Part shown: positions 1 through 9,258 of the stretch, one piece after another
Layout: each line of letters starts with the position of its first letter
How positions within the stretch are numbered: the stretch's first letter is position 1
Assembly: GCF_014656475.1 (NCBI RefSeq)
Contig: NZ_BNCM01000006.1
Span: 124,001-188,000 of the forward strand
DNA length: 64,000 bases
Direction: 5' to 3'
From: Sinomonas cellulolyticus
GTDB taxonomy: Bacteria; Actinomycetota; Actinomycetes; Actinomycetales; Micrococcaceae
Program-made: the position numbers and the translations under genes
The notes under the pieces: generated by a model
The model's input: only the letters and a program-made list of their open reading frames with translations
Told to the model about the DNA's origin: nothing
The model's database searches: none

Positions 1-1
1 C

Positions 2-1138
2 GCCGAGTCGATTGCCAGCCTGAGCAAAGATTCCCTTCGCGGCATGTACCGCGACATGGCGATGATCCGCCGCTTCGACGCTGAAGCGACCGCCCTCCAG
101 CGCCAGGGCCAGCTTGCCCTGTGGGTCCCCCTGCGGGGCCAGGAGGCCGCCCAGATCGGATCCGCCCACGCCACCCGCCCCGAGGACTACGTCTTCCCCA
201 CCTACCGCGAGCACGGTGTGGCCCTCGTCCGCGGTGTTGACCTCGCAGAGCTCCTGCGCCTGTTCCGCGGCATCTCGAACGGGGGCTGGGACCCCCGGGG
301 CACGGGCTTCCACCTCTACACGATGGTCCTCGCGGCCCAGGTCCCGCACGCCGTCGGCTACGCGATGGGCATGCAGCGTGATGCGGCCCGCGCCGCCTCA
401 GGGGCTGCCGCGTCCACAGCGCCCGCGGCAGGCGCGTCGGCCCCCGGAACGGCGGGAGCCCCGGCGGGCGCCGAGACGGGCGCGGTCGTGGCCTACTTCG
501 GGGACGGGGCAAGCTCGGAGGGCGACGTCCACGAGTCCATGGTCTTCGCCTCGAGCTTCAAGGCCCCGGTGGTCTTCTTCTGCCAGAACAACCAGTGGGC
601 CATTTCCGTCCCCACCAAGGTCCAGTCCAGGATCCCCCTGTTCAACCGCGCCCGGGGCTACGGCTTCCCCGGTGTCCGCGTGGACGGCAATGACGTCCTC
701 GCGGTCCACGCCGTGACCCAGTGGGCGCTCGCCCGAGCTCGCAGCGGCAAGGGCCCCGTGCTCATCGAGGCCTACACCTACCGCCTCGGCGCCCACACGA
801 CCGCGGACGATCCGACCAAGTACCGCCTCAGCGACGAGGAGAAGGCCTGGGCGGCGCGGGATCCCCTCGCCCGCTTCGAGAAGTACCTCCGCGCCGAGGG
901 CATCGCGGACGACGCGTTCTTCCACCAGGTCGCCTCTGCAGGCGACGAGCTCGCCACCAAGGCCCGCGCCGACGTCCTCGAGTTCGCATCCCCGACCATC
1001 GAGGACGCGTTCGCGCACGTCTACGCCGAGCCCCATCCGCTCGTCGCGGAGGAGCTCGAGTGGCAGCGCCAGTACGAGGCGGGCTTCACGGACCAGGACC
1101 AGGACCCGGACGGCACCACCCAGGAAGGCGCGCGCTGA
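2..1138 (+). CDS. 2-oxo acid dehydrogenase E1 component, alpha subunit (5'-truncated by window edge)
   Basis: ThDP-binding alpha subunit of an alpha2beta2 E1, which decarboxylates pyruvate or branched-chain 2-oxo acids and passes the acyl group to E2. The frame is open to the left edge, so the true start lies outside; the first Met (base 44, MYRDMAMIRRFD) is probably internal. The ThDP/Mg motif is visible as GDGASSEGDVHESMVF followed by QNNQWAIS. Odd: an Ala/Gly/Pro-rich insert of about 30 residues (bases ~383-481) separates GYAMGMQRD from AVVAYFGDG; from memory of the family these normally lie close together. The stop overlaps the next start (TGATG), so translation is probably coupled. Whether pyruvate or branched-chain acids are the substrate cannot be read from the sequence. 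Confidence 0.9.
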   Translation, partial: AESIASLSKDSLRGMYRDMAMIRRFDAEATALQRQGQLALWVPLRGQEAAQIGSAHATRPEDYVFPTYREHGVALVRGVDLAELLRLFRGISNGGWDPRGTGFHLYTMVLAAQVPHAVGYAMGMQRDAARAASGAAASTAPAAGASAPGTAGAPAGAETGAVVAYFGDGASSEGDVHESMVFASSFKAPVVFFCQNNQWAISVPTKVQSRIPLFNRARGYGFPGVRVDGNDVLAVHAVTQWALARARSGKGPVLIEAYTYRLGAHTTADDPTKYRLSDEEKAWAARDPLARFEKYLRAEGIADDAFFHQVASAGDELATKARADVLEFASPTIEDAFAHVYAEPHPLVAEELEWQRQYEAGFTDQDQDPDGTTQEGAR

Positions 1139-2118
1139 TGCCCACGATGACGATCGCGAAGGCGATCAACGCCGGCCTCCGGGCCGCCCTCGGCCAGGAC
1201 GAGTCCGTGATGCTCATGGGCGAGGACATCGGCACGCTCGGCGGCGTCTACCGCGTGACCGAGGGCCTCAAGGCCGACTTCGGCGGCGACCGCGTCATCG
1301 ACAGCCCCCTCGCAGAGGCAGGAATCATCGGCACGAGCATCGGCCTCGCACTGCGCGGCTACCGGCCCGTCGCCGAGATCCAGTTCGACGGCTTCGTCTT
1401 CCCCGGCTTCAACCAGATCACCACGCAGCTGGCCAAGCTGCACGCCCGCAGCAGCGGCCAGCTCACGGTCCCCGTGACCATCCGCATCCCGTACGGCGGG
1501 GGCATCGGCTCGGTGGAGCACCACTCCGAATCGCCCGAGGCCCTCTTCGCGCACACCGCCGGCCTGCGCATCATCACCCCGTCCAACGCCCACGACGCGT
1601 ACTGGATGACCCAGCAGGCCATCGCCTCGGAGGATCCGGTCATCGTCTTCGAGCCGAAGCGCCGCTACTGGCTCAAGGGCGACGTCGACACTGAAGACCC
1701 CGGGGCGAGCGCCGACCCCTTCCGCGCCCATATAGTCCGCGAGGGCACTGACGCGACCGTGGTCGCCTACGGGCCCCTCGTGCCCGTCGCCCTCGCAGCG
1801 GCGGAGGCGTCCGCTGAGGACGGACGCAGCATCGAGGTCATCGACCTCCGCTCGATCTCGCCGATCGACTTCGACGCCGTCACCGCCTCCGTCACGAAGA
1901 CCGGCCGCCTCATCGTCGCCCACGAGGCCCCCACCTTCGGCGGAATCGGCGGCGAGATCGCCTCCCGGGTCTCCGAGCGCGCGTTCCTGGCCCTCGAGGC
2001 GCCCGTGATCCGCGTGGGGGGCTTCCACATGCCCTACCCGGTGGCCAAGGTCGAGGAGCACTACCTCCCCGACATCGACCGGATCCTCGAAGCCCTCGAC
2101 CGCGCCTTCGCGTACTAG
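1138..2118 (+). CDS. 2-oxo acid dehydrogenase E1 component, beta subunit
   Basis: Beta subunit that completes the E1 heterotetramer and supplies part of the ThDP site. The 326-residue length is normal for the family. Recognisable blocks are MLMGEDIGTLGGVYRVTEGL near the N-terminus, DSPLAEAGIIGTSIGLAL, the PYGGGIGSVEHHSESPEALF segment and a transketolase C-domain ending in EEHYLPDIDRILEAL. The ATG is chosen because it overlaps the upstream stop by one base and opens directly on conserved sequence; the same frame is open further upstream but only as the shadow of the alpha gene. The E2 gene follows after 9 bases, so this is one operon. E3 (dihydrolipoamide dehydrogenase) is not in the window. 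Confidence 0.93.
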   Translation: MPTMTIAKAINAGLRAALGQDESVMLMGEDIGTLGGVYRVTEGLKADFGGDRVIDSPLAEAGIIGTSIGLALRGYRPVAEIQFDGFVFPGFNQITTQLAKLHARSSGQLTVPVTIRIPYGGGIGSVEHHSESPEALFAHTAGLRIITPSNAHDAYWMTQQAIASEDPVIVFEPKRRYWLKGDVDTEDPGASADPFRAHIVREGTDATVVAYGPLVPVALAAAEASAEDGRSIEVIDLRSISPIDFDAVTASVTKTGRLIVAHEAPTFGGIGGEIASRVSERAFLALEAPVIRVGGFHMPYPVAKVEEHYLPDIDRILEALDRAFAY

Positions 2119-2127
2119 GAGCAGCCC

Positions 2128-3672
2128 GTGACGCAGCAGATCTTCAGCCTTCCCGACGTCGGCGAGGGCCTCACCGAGGCCGAGATCGTCTCGTGGAAGG
2201 TCAAGCCCGGCGACGCCGTGGCCATCAACGACGTCCTGTGCGAGATCGAGACGGCCAAGAGCCTCGTCGAGCTCCCCAGCCCGTACGCTGGCACGGTCGT
2301 GGACCTGCTCGCCCCGGAGCACCAGACCATTGAGGTGGGGACTCCGATCATCGCCATCGGTGACAGCGCCGAGCAGACGGTGGCGAACGACGGCGGGGGC
2401 GCGCCTTCGGGCGCTTCCGGCGGGGGCGGATTCCCGCCCCAGGATGCCCACGGATCCCCGGAGTCCGCCCCCGAGTCCAGTGCCGGGCGTTCCGCCTCCA
2501 CGGCCGTTTCCTCGCCTTCTGCCCCCGTCGCCGCAGATGCTGCCTCACCGGTGCCGGTGATCCAGGAGCCCGGTGTCGAGAGTGGGCCGCTCGTCGGGTC
2601 TGGTCCGAAGGCCGACGCCGTCAAGCGCCGCCCCCGGAAGGCGGTCTCCGCCACGGTGCCACCGGTGTCCCCGTCCACCCAGAAGGCGACCCCGGCGCCC
2701 CAGCCGGCCACCCATCCTGAGGCAACAGCGGAGACGGCCCGAACAGCGCAGCCGGGGAACGGCGTCGTCGGGCTTCTGGCACGCGTCCTCGCCAAGCCGC
2801 CGGTGCGGCGGATTGCGAAGGAACTCGGCATCAACCTTGCCGACGTCCCCGCGACCGGTGCACGCGGCGAGGTGACGCGCGCGGACCTCGAGTCGTACCA
2901 GGCCCAGCGCGAGCGCGAGCACGACGCCGCGCCGACCTTCTGGGACCACCACCGCACCGCCCAGGACCACCGGGTCGAGGTCATCCCGGTCCGCGGCGTG
3001 CGGAAGGCGACCGCGAAGGCCATGGTCGACTCGGCCTTCAGCGCCCCCCACGTGAGCATCTTCGTGGACGTCGATGCCTCGCGGACGATGGAGTTCGTGC
3101 AGCGGCTCAAGAAGTCGCGCGACTTCGAGGGCGTGAAGGTCTCGCCTCTGCTCATCCTGGCCAAGGCCGTGATCTGGGCTGCCGCGCGGAATCCGAGCGT
3201 GAACTCGGAGTGGGTCACCACGGAGTCGGGGGCGGATGAGATCCACATCAAGCACTACATGAATCTCGGCATCGCCGCCGCGACACCGCGTGGCCTCCTG
3301 GTGCCGAACATCAAGGACGCGCAGGACCTCTCCCTCAAGGAACTCGCCGTCGCGCTCAACGACCTCGCCACGACGGCCCGGGCCGGGAAGAGCAAGCCCG
3401 CGGACATGACGGGCGGCACCATGACGATCACGAACATCGGTGCCCTCGGCATCGACATCGGGACCCCGATCATCAATCCGGGCGAGGTGGCGATCGTGGC
3501 GTTCGGCACGATCAAGCAGAAGCCCTGGGTCGTCTCCGGAGAGGTCATCCCGCGGTGGATCACCACGCTCGGCGGCTCGTTCGACCACCGAGTGGTGGAC
3601 GGCGACCTGTCGGCCCGCTTCATGGCCGACGTCGCGGCGATCATGGAGGAGCCGGCCCTCCTTCTCGACTGA
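2128..3672 (+). CDS. dihydrolipoamide acyltransferase (E2) of a 2-oxo acid dehydrogenase complex
   Basis: Core E2 that carries the swinging lipoyl arm and transfers the acyl group to CoA. Domains in order: one lipoyl domain (about residues 1-77, lipoyl-lysine in [11 protein letters not shown]), a long Pro/Ala/Ser-rich linker (about 85-205), a peripheral subunit-binding domain ([19 protein letters not shown]), and a catalytic domain with the terminal active-site motif DHRVVDGD. It starts at GTG behind AGGAGC, 9 bases after the E1beta stop. The single lipoyl domain and alpha2beta2 E1 fit the branched-chain or Gram-positive pyruvate type, unlike the homodimeric AceE type also common in actinobacteria. 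Confidence 0.93.
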   Translation: MTQQIFSLPDVGEGLTEAEIVSWKVKPGDAVAINDVLCEIETAKSLVELPSPYAGTVVDLLAPEHQTIEVGTPIIAIGDSAEQTVANDGGGAPSGASGGGGFPPQDAHGSPESAPESSAGRSASTAVSSPSAPVAADAASPVPVIQEPGVESGPLVGSGPKADAVKRRPRKAVSATVPPVSPSTQKATPAPQPATHPEATAETARTAQPGNGVVGLLARVLAKPPVRRIAKELGINLADVPATGARGEVTRADLESYQAQREREHDAAPTFWDHHRTAQDHRVEVIPVRGVRKATAKAMVDSAFSAPHVSIFVDVDASRTMEFVQRLKKSRDFEGVKVSPLLILAKAVIWAAARNPSVNSEWVTTESGADEIHIKHYMNLGIAAATPRGLLVPNIKDAQDLSLKELAVALNDLATTARAGKSKPADMTGGTMTITNIGALGIDIGTPIINPGEVAIVAFGTIKQKPWVVSGEVIPRWITTLGGSFDHRVVDGDLSARFMADVAAIMEEPALLLD

Positions 3673-3765
3673 CGGGTGCGGCCGGTCGTGTCCGATTCCG
3701 TAGGTACGGCCGGCCGGGACTGCCGCGCTGTTCCGGGACGCCTCCACCGCGTACCGTGGGGCATC

Positions 3766-4158
3766 ATGGAGATGCGCCTTGAGGTCGTCCAGGTACCCGT
3801 CGCCGATGTCGACCGGTCGAAGTCGTTCTACACCGAGAAGCTCGGCTTTGCCCTCGATCACGACGTGGAGCACATCCCCGGAATGAGGGTGGTCCAGATG
3901 ACGCCGCCGGGATCTGCCACATCGATCGTCATCGGCACAGGGATGACCTCCATGCTGCCGGGCAGCCTCGAGGGCCTGCAGCTCGTGGTGCCTGATCTGG
4001 CGGACGTCCGCTCGGAGCTCCAGGGCCGCGGCGCCGAGATCAGCGAGATCCAGGACATGGGCGGTGTCCTCTTCGCCTTCTTCGACGACCCAGACGGCAA
4101 CCGCTGGACGCTCCAGGGCGAGACTCCTCCCGACGTCAGGACCGCACACCTTTCGTGA
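3766..4158 (+). CDS. VOC (glyoxalase/bleomycin-resistance fold) family protein
   Basis: A 130-residue single-domain VOC protein with the typical opening VVQVPVADVDRSKSFYTEKLGF-like (first half) and ending FFDDPDGNRWTLQGE. Such proteins are metal-dependent lyases, isomerases, dioxygenases or binding proteins; the substrate cannot be deduced. The first of the usual metal-ligand positions is not an obvious His here. ATG at GCATCATGGAG is chosen over a frame-open GTG 90 bases upstream because conserved sequence begins at once. It lies about 90 bases after the E2 stop and may be read from that operon or from its own promoter. Confidence 0.8.
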   Translation: MEMRLEVVQVPVADVDRSKSFYTEKLGFALDHDVEHIPGMRVVQMTPPGSATSIVIGTGMTSMLPGSLEGLQLVVPDLADVRSELQGRGAEISEIQDMGGVLFAFFDDPDGNRWTLQGETPPDVRTAHLS

Positions 4159-4266
4159 TCGCGAGGGAGTGACAGCACGTCTGCCCAAGGCGCACCATGG
4201 GAGGCGGCAGTCAGGGCAGGTTCTGGCGCAGAGGCACCACCCCGTGGCTGCGGGAGGCTGATCGAC

Positions 4267-5721
4267 GTGGCTGCATCCATGGACTCGGGGTCCGTGAGCG
4301 CCGCTCCCACCGGTGCCGCGATCATCGCGAGGCTCGAACGACTGGAGGTCTGGAGCCTGTCCTATCTCTTCATCGGGATCATCGGGCTCGGGTTCCTGTT
4401 CACGTTCTACGACATCTTCGACATCAACGTCTCCTTCATCCAGACGTGCATCGAACTGAACAAGGGCTGCACCCCGGAGACGGCGCTCGAGGCGCTGCCG
4501 CTGCCGGTGCTGCTCAATCTGGCCGGCTATGTGCTCGGCACCCTGATCCTGAGCCCGATTGCCGACCGGATCGGCCGGCGGAACATGCTGATGATCACCA
4601 TGCTCCTCACGGGCCTGGGCTCGCTGTACAACGCGTTCGTGGGCGACTACGCGAACTTCAACATCGCGCGCACCGTCACCGGTATCGGGATCGGTGCCGA
4701 CCTCGCGATCGTGAACACGTACATCAACGAGATGGCGCCGCGCCACGCACGCGCACGCTTCACCACCATCATCTTCATCATGTCCGCGCTCGGCGCGTTC
4801 GTGGGCATCTGGCTCGGCCTCATCCTCACGACGCCGGCCACCCCTTGGCCGCTCGGCCTGCCGTTCGCGATGGCGGGGCCCGGGTTCGAGAGCGGGTGGC
4901 GGTGGATGTATGGGGTCGGGGCCATCCTGGCTGCGGTAGCGGTGCTGCTGAGGTTCGAGCTCCCGGAGTCGCCGCGGTGGCTCATCGGCCAGGGCCGGTT
5001 CGCGGAGGCGGACCTCGTGGTGCGCGAGATGGAGGTCCGCGCGGCGAAGCACGGCCCGCTTTCCGAGCCGGTGGTGACTCCCGTGCAGGGGGCGACCGTC
5101 CCGCCGTCGCCTGTGCCCTACCGCGATCTGTTCGGCAATCCGCTGTACGTCAAGCGCATGATCCTGCTGTTCTTCGTGTGGTTCATCGGCTACATCACCG
5201 TGTACTCATTCGCTGCGGGCTTCACCGTGGTGCTCGCGGCCCTGCACTACCCGCCGCCCGAGGCCGGCGTGATCGCCGCCGTGGGGACCATCGGGTTCGT
5301 CGCGGAGGCCGCGATCATGAGCGCGATCGTCGAGAAGCTCGAACGGCGCTACTGGCTGCCCGTCGGCGCGGCCGTGACCATCATCGGCTCGCTCGTGGTC
5401 GCGGCGGCCGGGACCAACGTGGGCATCGCGTTCATCGGCTCGATCCTTATCTTCGCCGGCTTCAACCTCTGGGTGTCCCCGACCTATGCGCTCACGGCGG
5501 AGTCGTTCCCCACACGCGCGAGGACCACGGGCTTCGCGATCGTGGACGGCGCCGGGCACATCGGCGGCGGCATCGGCGTCATGGTGATCACCCCGCTCCT
5601 GCCGGTGCTTCCGGTCATCGGCGCGCTGGGCCTCATCTCGGTGTTCCTGGTGATCGCCGCGATCCTCGTGCAGTTCACCCCGCACACCCGCAACCGGCAC
5701 CTGGACCACATCTCGCCGTAG
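4267..5721 (+). CDS. MFS transporter, metabolite/sugar-porter-like
   Basis: A 484-residue inner-membrane transporter of the 12-helix major facilitator type. Visible markers are ADRIGRRNMLMITMLLTGLG after the second helix, the long central loop beginning ELPESPRWLIGQGRF (the PESPRW signature of the sugar-porter/organic-acid branch) and a second-half run with EKLERRYWLPVG. Start GTG is preceded by GGGAGG at a normal distance; an in-frame ATG four codons later is an alternative. It is unrelated by overlap to its neighbours and is followed by a strong bidirectional hairpin. Substrate unknown. Confidence 0.85.
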   Translation: MAASMDSGSVSAAPTGAAIIARLERLEVWSLSYLFIGIIGLGFLFTFYDIFDINVSFIQTCIELNKGCTPETALEALPLPVLLNLAGYVLGTLILSPIADRIGRRNMLMITMLLTGLGSLYNAFVGDYANFNIARTVTGIGIGADLAIVNTYINEMAPRHARARFTTIIFIMSALGAFVGIWLGLILTTPATPWPLGLPFAMAGPGFESGWRWMYGVGAILAAVAVLLRFELPESPRWLIGQGRFAEADLVVREMEVRAAKHGPLSEPVVTPVQGATVPPSPVPYRDLFGNPLYVKRMILLFFVWFIGYITVYSFAAGFTVVLAALHYPPPEAGVIAAVGTIGFVAEAAIMSAIVEKLERRYWLPVGAAVTIIGSLVVAAAGTNVGIAFIGSILIFAGFNLWVSPTYALTAESFPTRARTTGFAIVDGAGHIGGGIGVMVITPLLPVLPVIGALGLISVFLVIAAILVQFTPHTRNRHLDHISP

Positions 5722-5743
5722 GGCCTCCTCGGAGAGCGGTGAG

Positions 5744-5792
5744 GCACGACGACGGCGACGCCCCCCGCGCGGGGGCCTCGCCGCCGTCGTGC
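5744..5792. terminator. bidirectional hairpin terminator between convergent genes
   Basis: Two 22-base arms (5744-5765 and 5771-5792) pair with only two mismatches around a 5-base loop. The outer core is GCACGACG...CGCCGTCGTGC. It lies between the stop of the MFS gene and the stop of the leftward SnoaL-like gene. There is no long T-tract, as is common in high-GC actinobacteria. Confidence 0.75.
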
Positions 5793-5814
5793 TCGTCTCA
5801 GCGGCTGCGGAGGC

Positions 5815-6303
5815 TCACATCAGCCCGATCTGCTGGTAGAAGGTGAGGTTGTCCCAGAACAGGAACTCCTCGTTCATGGTGCCCTGCCGGTTCCAGATGC
5901 CCACGGTGGCCATGTTGATCGCGTAGGCCTTGCCCGTCGGCGCGATGAAGCCGCCTTGGCCGTTGGGCATGGGCTTGGTGAAGGTCCCGCGCATCACGCC
6001 GGTGACCGAAGTGAAGAAGTCCTGCGCAATCCGGATGGGGTGGACTTCGATCCGGGTGTCCGGCGCCCACACGAATAGGTTCGCGAGGTCCTCGATGTGC
6101 TTCTGGATGCCGTCTGTGTGGTGGCCGTCGGGCCAGTGCACTCGGACGTTGTCCGCGTGGCTCTCGTGCAGGCGGGCCCAGTCGGCGTGCGAGAAGACCT
6201 GGAAGTCGAGGGTGTCGAACGTGGTGAGGTGGTCGCGCTCCATGTCGGTCAGGTGCATGGGGAACGGCGGGGTGGTGACGCCGCCGGCGGCCGGGTCGCC
6301 CAT
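5815..6303 (-). CDS. SnoaL/NTF2-like fold protein, possibly with a degenerate export signal
   Basis: The C-terminal ~140 residues look like an NTF2/SnoaL-type ester-cyclase fold (HADWARLHESHADNVRVHWPDG, DGIQKHIEDLANLFVWAPDT, ending in EEFLFWDNLTFYQQIGLM). The start given is the ATG of MGDPAAGG; MHLTDMERD (6258) is an alternative. Upstream, the same frame continues into what looks like a signal-peptide core (LTTGSAAAFGALALTAVSSGAAQA), but no ATG, GTG or TTG precedes it in frame, only a CTG at 6450. Either initiation is unusual, or a frameshift or deletion has removed the N-terminus. Function unknown; relatives include polyketide cyclases and small hydrolases. Confidence 0.65.
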   Translation of the reverse strand: MGDPAAGGVTTPPFPMHLTDMERDHLTTFDTLDFQVFSHADWARLHESHADNVRVHWPDGHHTDGIQKHIEDLANLFVWAPDTRIEVHPIRIAQDFFTSVTGVMRGTFTKPMPNGQGGFIAPTGKAYAINMATVGIWNRQGTMNEEFLFWDNLTFYQQIGLM

Positions 6304-6439
6304 GAGCGGGCCGGGCCCGGGCTGGGCGGCCTGCGCGGCGCCGGAGGAGACGGCGGTGAGCGCGAGGGCGCCGAAGGCTGCGGCGCTGCCCGTGGTGAGG
6401 AGCTCGGCGTTCCGGGGACCACCGTGGAAGACTGGAACG

Positions 6440-7069
6440 GTGCTGAGCAGGCCCCACTCCGCCGCCGCGGCCGCGCCACTCGAGGGGCGCGCCGTCGCCG
6501 TGGCGCGCGTGCTCAGCGAGGTCTTCCAACCGCCCATCACTGTCGGCGCCGCACTGCTCCTGAGCCCCGCAGGGAGCCCGGGCTGGCCCCATACGTGGTG
6601 GTACGGTGCGATCGCCGCCCTGTTCACGTGCGTGCTGCCGTTCGCCATCCTCATCGCCCTCGTGCGCTCCGGCAGGGTCGTGGACCACCATGTGAGCGAG
6701 CGGTCGCAGCGCACGCCCGTGCTCGCGATGTCGGTCGTCTGCGTGCTCGCGGGGTTCGCGCTGCTGTGGTTCCTCCGTGCGCCGGCGTCGGTGCTGGCGA
6801 TGGTGGCTGCGTTCATCGCCGGGATCGCGGTGCTCGCCGTCGTGAGCCTGGGGTGGAAGATCAGCGGGCATGCCTCGGCTGCATCCTCGGCCGCGGTGGC
6901 GGTCCCGCTGCTCTTCGGCCCGCCATGGTGGCCGCTGCTGCTCGTGGTCCCGGCCGTGTGCTGGGCGCGGGTGGTGCTCAGGGCGCACACGCTCGCACAG
7001 GTGGTCGCGGGCGCCGTCTTCGGCCCCGTGGTGATCGTGGGACTCTGGCAGGCCTTCCTCGCGCTCTGA
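6440..7069 (+). CDS. PAP2-like (phosphatase-type) integral membrane protein, start uncertain
   Basis: About 209 residues with several hydrophobic helices. The segment WKISGHASAASSAAVAV followed by WARVVLRAHTLAQVVAGAVFG matches the paired SGH and RxxLxxHxxxxVxxG signatures of PAP2-type phosphatases, so a lipid or diphosphate phosphatase role is plausible. The frame is open far upstream; GTG at 6440 has GGAAG before it, while GTG codons at 6500 and 6509 sit closer to the conserved ARVLSEVFQPP. It is divergent from the SnoaL-like gene and their 5' ends appear to overlap. It ends 75 bases before the LysR gene. Confidence 0.65.
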   Translation: MLSRPHSAAAAAPLEGRAVAVARVLSEVFQPPITVGAALLLSPAGSPGWPHTWWYGAIAALFTCVLPFAILIALVRSGRVVDHHVSERSQRTPVLAMSVVCVLAGFALLWFLRAPASVLAMVAAFIAGIAVLAVVSLGWKISGHASAASSAAVAVPLLFGPPWWPLLLVVPAVCWARVVLRAHTLAQVVAGAVFGPVVIVGLWQAFLAL

Positions 7070-7087
7070 TAAAGATGCAGAAGATCC

Positions 7088-7105
7088 GAATAGGCCTCGA
7101 ATAGA
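7088..7105 (+). promoter_or_regulatory. tandem CGAATAG direct repeat upstream of the LysR gene
   Basis: CGAATAG occurs at 7088-7094 and 7099-7105, exactly 11 bases apart (one helical turn), in an AT-richer stretch just before the LysR start. It could be a regulator contact site or part of the promoter; there is no direct evidence. Confidence 0.35.
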
Positions 7106-7144
7106 TATTTCCGCAACCTAATCGCCCGGCTTACGCTGGTCAGC

Positions 7145-8071
7145 ATGGAGACACGGCACCTGCGATACTTCGTCGCGGTCGCGGAGGAGCGGCACTTCGG
7201 CCGCGCCGCCCAGCGCCTCCACATGGCCCAGCCCCCGCTCTCACAGCAGATCAAGCAGCTCGAGGAGCAGCTCGGCACCCCCCTCTTCGAGCGCACCACC
7301 CGCAAGGTCGAGCTCACGCCCGCGGGGGAGCTCCTCCTCGAGCGCGGCCGCCGCATCCTCGCCGACCTCGAGGAACTCGAGTCCGACGTGGTCCAGGTGG
7401 GCAGAGGAGCCGCGGGCGTGCTCCGCGTGGGCCTCGCGGGCTCCGCCACCTACCGCCTCCTGCCCCCGCTGGTCCAGCGGGCCCGCACCGAGATGCCCGG
7501 CCTCAGGCTCACCGTCCGCGGCGAGATGCTGACTCCCCAGATGGTCGGCGATCTCGAGGAGGGCAGGCTCGACGTCGCCGTCCTCCGCCCGCCGGTCGAC
7601 TCGCCGGAGGTGGAGCTCCACTACCTCGAGCACGACGAACTCGTCGCCGCGCTCCCGGCCGACTCGCCCTGGGCGCAGCGCGACGCCTTGGAGCTCGCCG
7701 AACTCGCGGGAGAGCCGTTCGTTGGCTACCCGGCCCCCTCGGTGGTCACCAGGATCTTCCGCGAGGCCTGCCGCCGCGAGGGCTTCATCCCCCGCGTGGT
7801 CCAGGAGGCCGCGGAGACCTCGACCCTCCTGGCCCTCGTCGCCGCGGGCATGGGAATCGCCCTCGTGCCCATCACCACGAGCGGCTTCGCGCTCCAGGGC
7901 ATCGTCTTCCGCCCTGTGCGCGAGGCACCCTCGGTGGACCTCGCCGTCGCCTGGCGCCGCGGCGGCAAGACCCCCTTGGTCCAGCGCTTCGTCAGGCTCG
8001 TGGACACGGTTCCGCTGCCCCCGGAGGCGACTCCCGCCGTCGTCCCTTCCCCGCCCTCCCCGCACCCCTGA
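7145..8071 (+). CDS. LysR-type transcriptional regulator, probable regulator of catB/catC
   Basis: A 308-residue LysR protein: N-terminal winged helix (METRHLRYFVAVAEE, then MAQPPLSQQIKQLEEQLGTPLFERTTRKVELT) and a co-inducer-binding domain from about residue 90. LysR proteins such as CatR/BenM of proteobacteria respond to cis,cis-muconate. Here the gene is co-directional with catB (39-base gap) rather than divergent, so regulator and pathway genes may share a transcript. Regulation of catB/catC is inferred from position only. Confidence 0.88.
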   Translation: METRHLRYFVAVAEERHFGRAAQRLHMAQPPLSQQIKQLEEQLGTPLFERTTRKVELTPAGELLLERGRRILADLEELESDVVQVGRGAAGVLRVGLAGSATYRLLPPLVQRARTEMPGLRLTVRGEMLTPQMVGDLEEGRLDVAVLRPPVDSPEVELHYLEHDELVAALPADSPWAQRDALELAELAGEPFVGYPAPSVVTRIFREACRREGFIPRVVQEAAETSTLLALVAAGMGIALVPITTSGFALQGIVFRPVREAPSVDLAVAWRRGGKTPLVQRFVRLVDTVPLPPEATPAVVPSPPSPHP

Positions 8072-8110
8072 ACCCGCATCCCTGAACCAGCACCCTGAAG
8101 GAGCCCGCCC

Positions 8111-9214
8111 ATGAAGATCGAGCGCATCGAGGCGATCCCCTACTCCATCCCCTACACGCACCCGCTCCGCTTCGCCAGCGGCGAGGTCCATGCCGCCGAG
8201 CACGTGCTCATCCGCATCACCACCGATGACGGGCTCGTGGGCATCGCGGACACTCCGCCGCGGCCGTACACCTACGGCGAGACCCAGGCATCGATCATGG
8301 CCGTGGTGCGGGACATCTTCGCGCCGGCGCTGACGGGGCTGGATCCGCTCGACCGCGAGAAGGCCCAGCGGATCATGGCGCGCACCGTCCACAACGACAC
8401 GGCCAAGGGCGCAGTGGACATCGCGCTGTGGGACCTCATCGGCAAGTCCCTCGGCACCCCGGTGCACAAGCTGCTCGGCGGCTATGCGGACAGCATGCGG
8501 GTCTCGCACATGCTCGGCTTCAAGCCTGCCCAGGAACTGCTCGAGGAGGCGCAGCGCTTCGGCGAGGAGTACGGGATCACCACGTTCAAGCTCAAGACCG
8601 GGCGCCGGCCCCTCAGCCTCGACGTCGAGGCTGTGCACGTCCTGCGCGAGGGGCTGGGCGACGGCGTGGAGATCTACCTCGACGCCAACCGCGGCTGGAC
8701 CGCGAACGAGGCCATGGAGGTGCTGCGGCGGACGGACGGCCTCGGCCTCACGGCCCTCGAGGAGCCGTGCGACGCCTCCGAGGCCATGGGCCGGCGGCGG
8801 CTCGTGCAGCACTCGGCCATCCCGATCACGGGCGATGAGTCCGTCCCCACCCCGGGGGACGTCTCGCGCGAGCTCCTCTCCGGCGGCTGCAACGCGATCT
8901 GCATCAAGACCGCGCGGAGCGGCTTCACGCAGGCCACCGAGATCCTGGGCCTGTGCACCGGGCTCGGCGTGGACGTGACCATGGGCAACCAGATCGACAC
9001 GCAGATAGGCTCCCTCGCAACCGTCACATTCGGCGCCGCCCACGAGGCGAGCCAGCGGCGTGCCGGCGAGCTCTCCAACTTCCTCGACATGGCCGACGAC
9101 CTGCTCGCCGAGCCCCTCGAGATCCACGACGGCGCGATCCGCGTCCGCGAGGTCCCCGGCGTGGGTGCCGAGATCGACGAGGACAAGCTCGCCCGCTACC
9201 GTCAAGACGCGTGA
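8111..9214 (+). CDS. catB: muconate cycloisomerase (enolase superfamily)
   Basis: Converts cis,cis-muconate to muconolactone in the catechol branch of the beta-ketoadipate pathway. The 367-residue protein has the MLE-subgroup signatures in order: the Lys pair in TTFKLKTGRRP, metal ligands in YLDANRGW, ALEEPCDA and ITGDESVPT, and the later catalytic Lys in CIKTARSGF. ATG is preceded by AAGGAG. The next gene encodes the following pathway enzyme, which supports muconate as substrate over other MLE substrates such as N-succinyl amino acids or dipeptides. catA (catechol 1,2-dioxygenase) is not adjacent. Confidence 0.88.
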   Translation: MKIERIEAIPYSIPYTHPLRFASGEVHAAEHVLIRITTDDGLVGIADTPPRPYTYGETQASIMAVVRDIFAPALTGLDPLDREKAQRIMARTVHNDTAKGAVDIALWDLIGKSLGTPVHKLLGGYADSMRVSHMLGFKPAQELLEEAQRFGEEYGITTFKLKTGRRPLSLDVEAVHVLREGLGDGVEIYLDANRGWTANEAMEVLRRTDGLGLTALEEPCDASEAMGRRRLVQHSAIPITGDESVPTPGDVSRELLSGGCNAICIKTARSGFTQATEILGLCTGLGVDVTMGNQIDTQIGSLATVTFGAAHEASQRRAGELSNFLDMADDLLAEPLEIHDGAIRVREVPGVGAEIDEDKLARYRQDA

Positions 9215-9258
9215 CACCGCCGAAAGACGCCTGACCCCGCTGACCCGAGGAGACCCGC

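Noticed and set aside
2545..5052. An 835-codon leftward frame opposite E2 and the MFS gene
   Set aside because: Crosses three unrelated rightward genes and shows only Arg/His/Asp-rich sequence.
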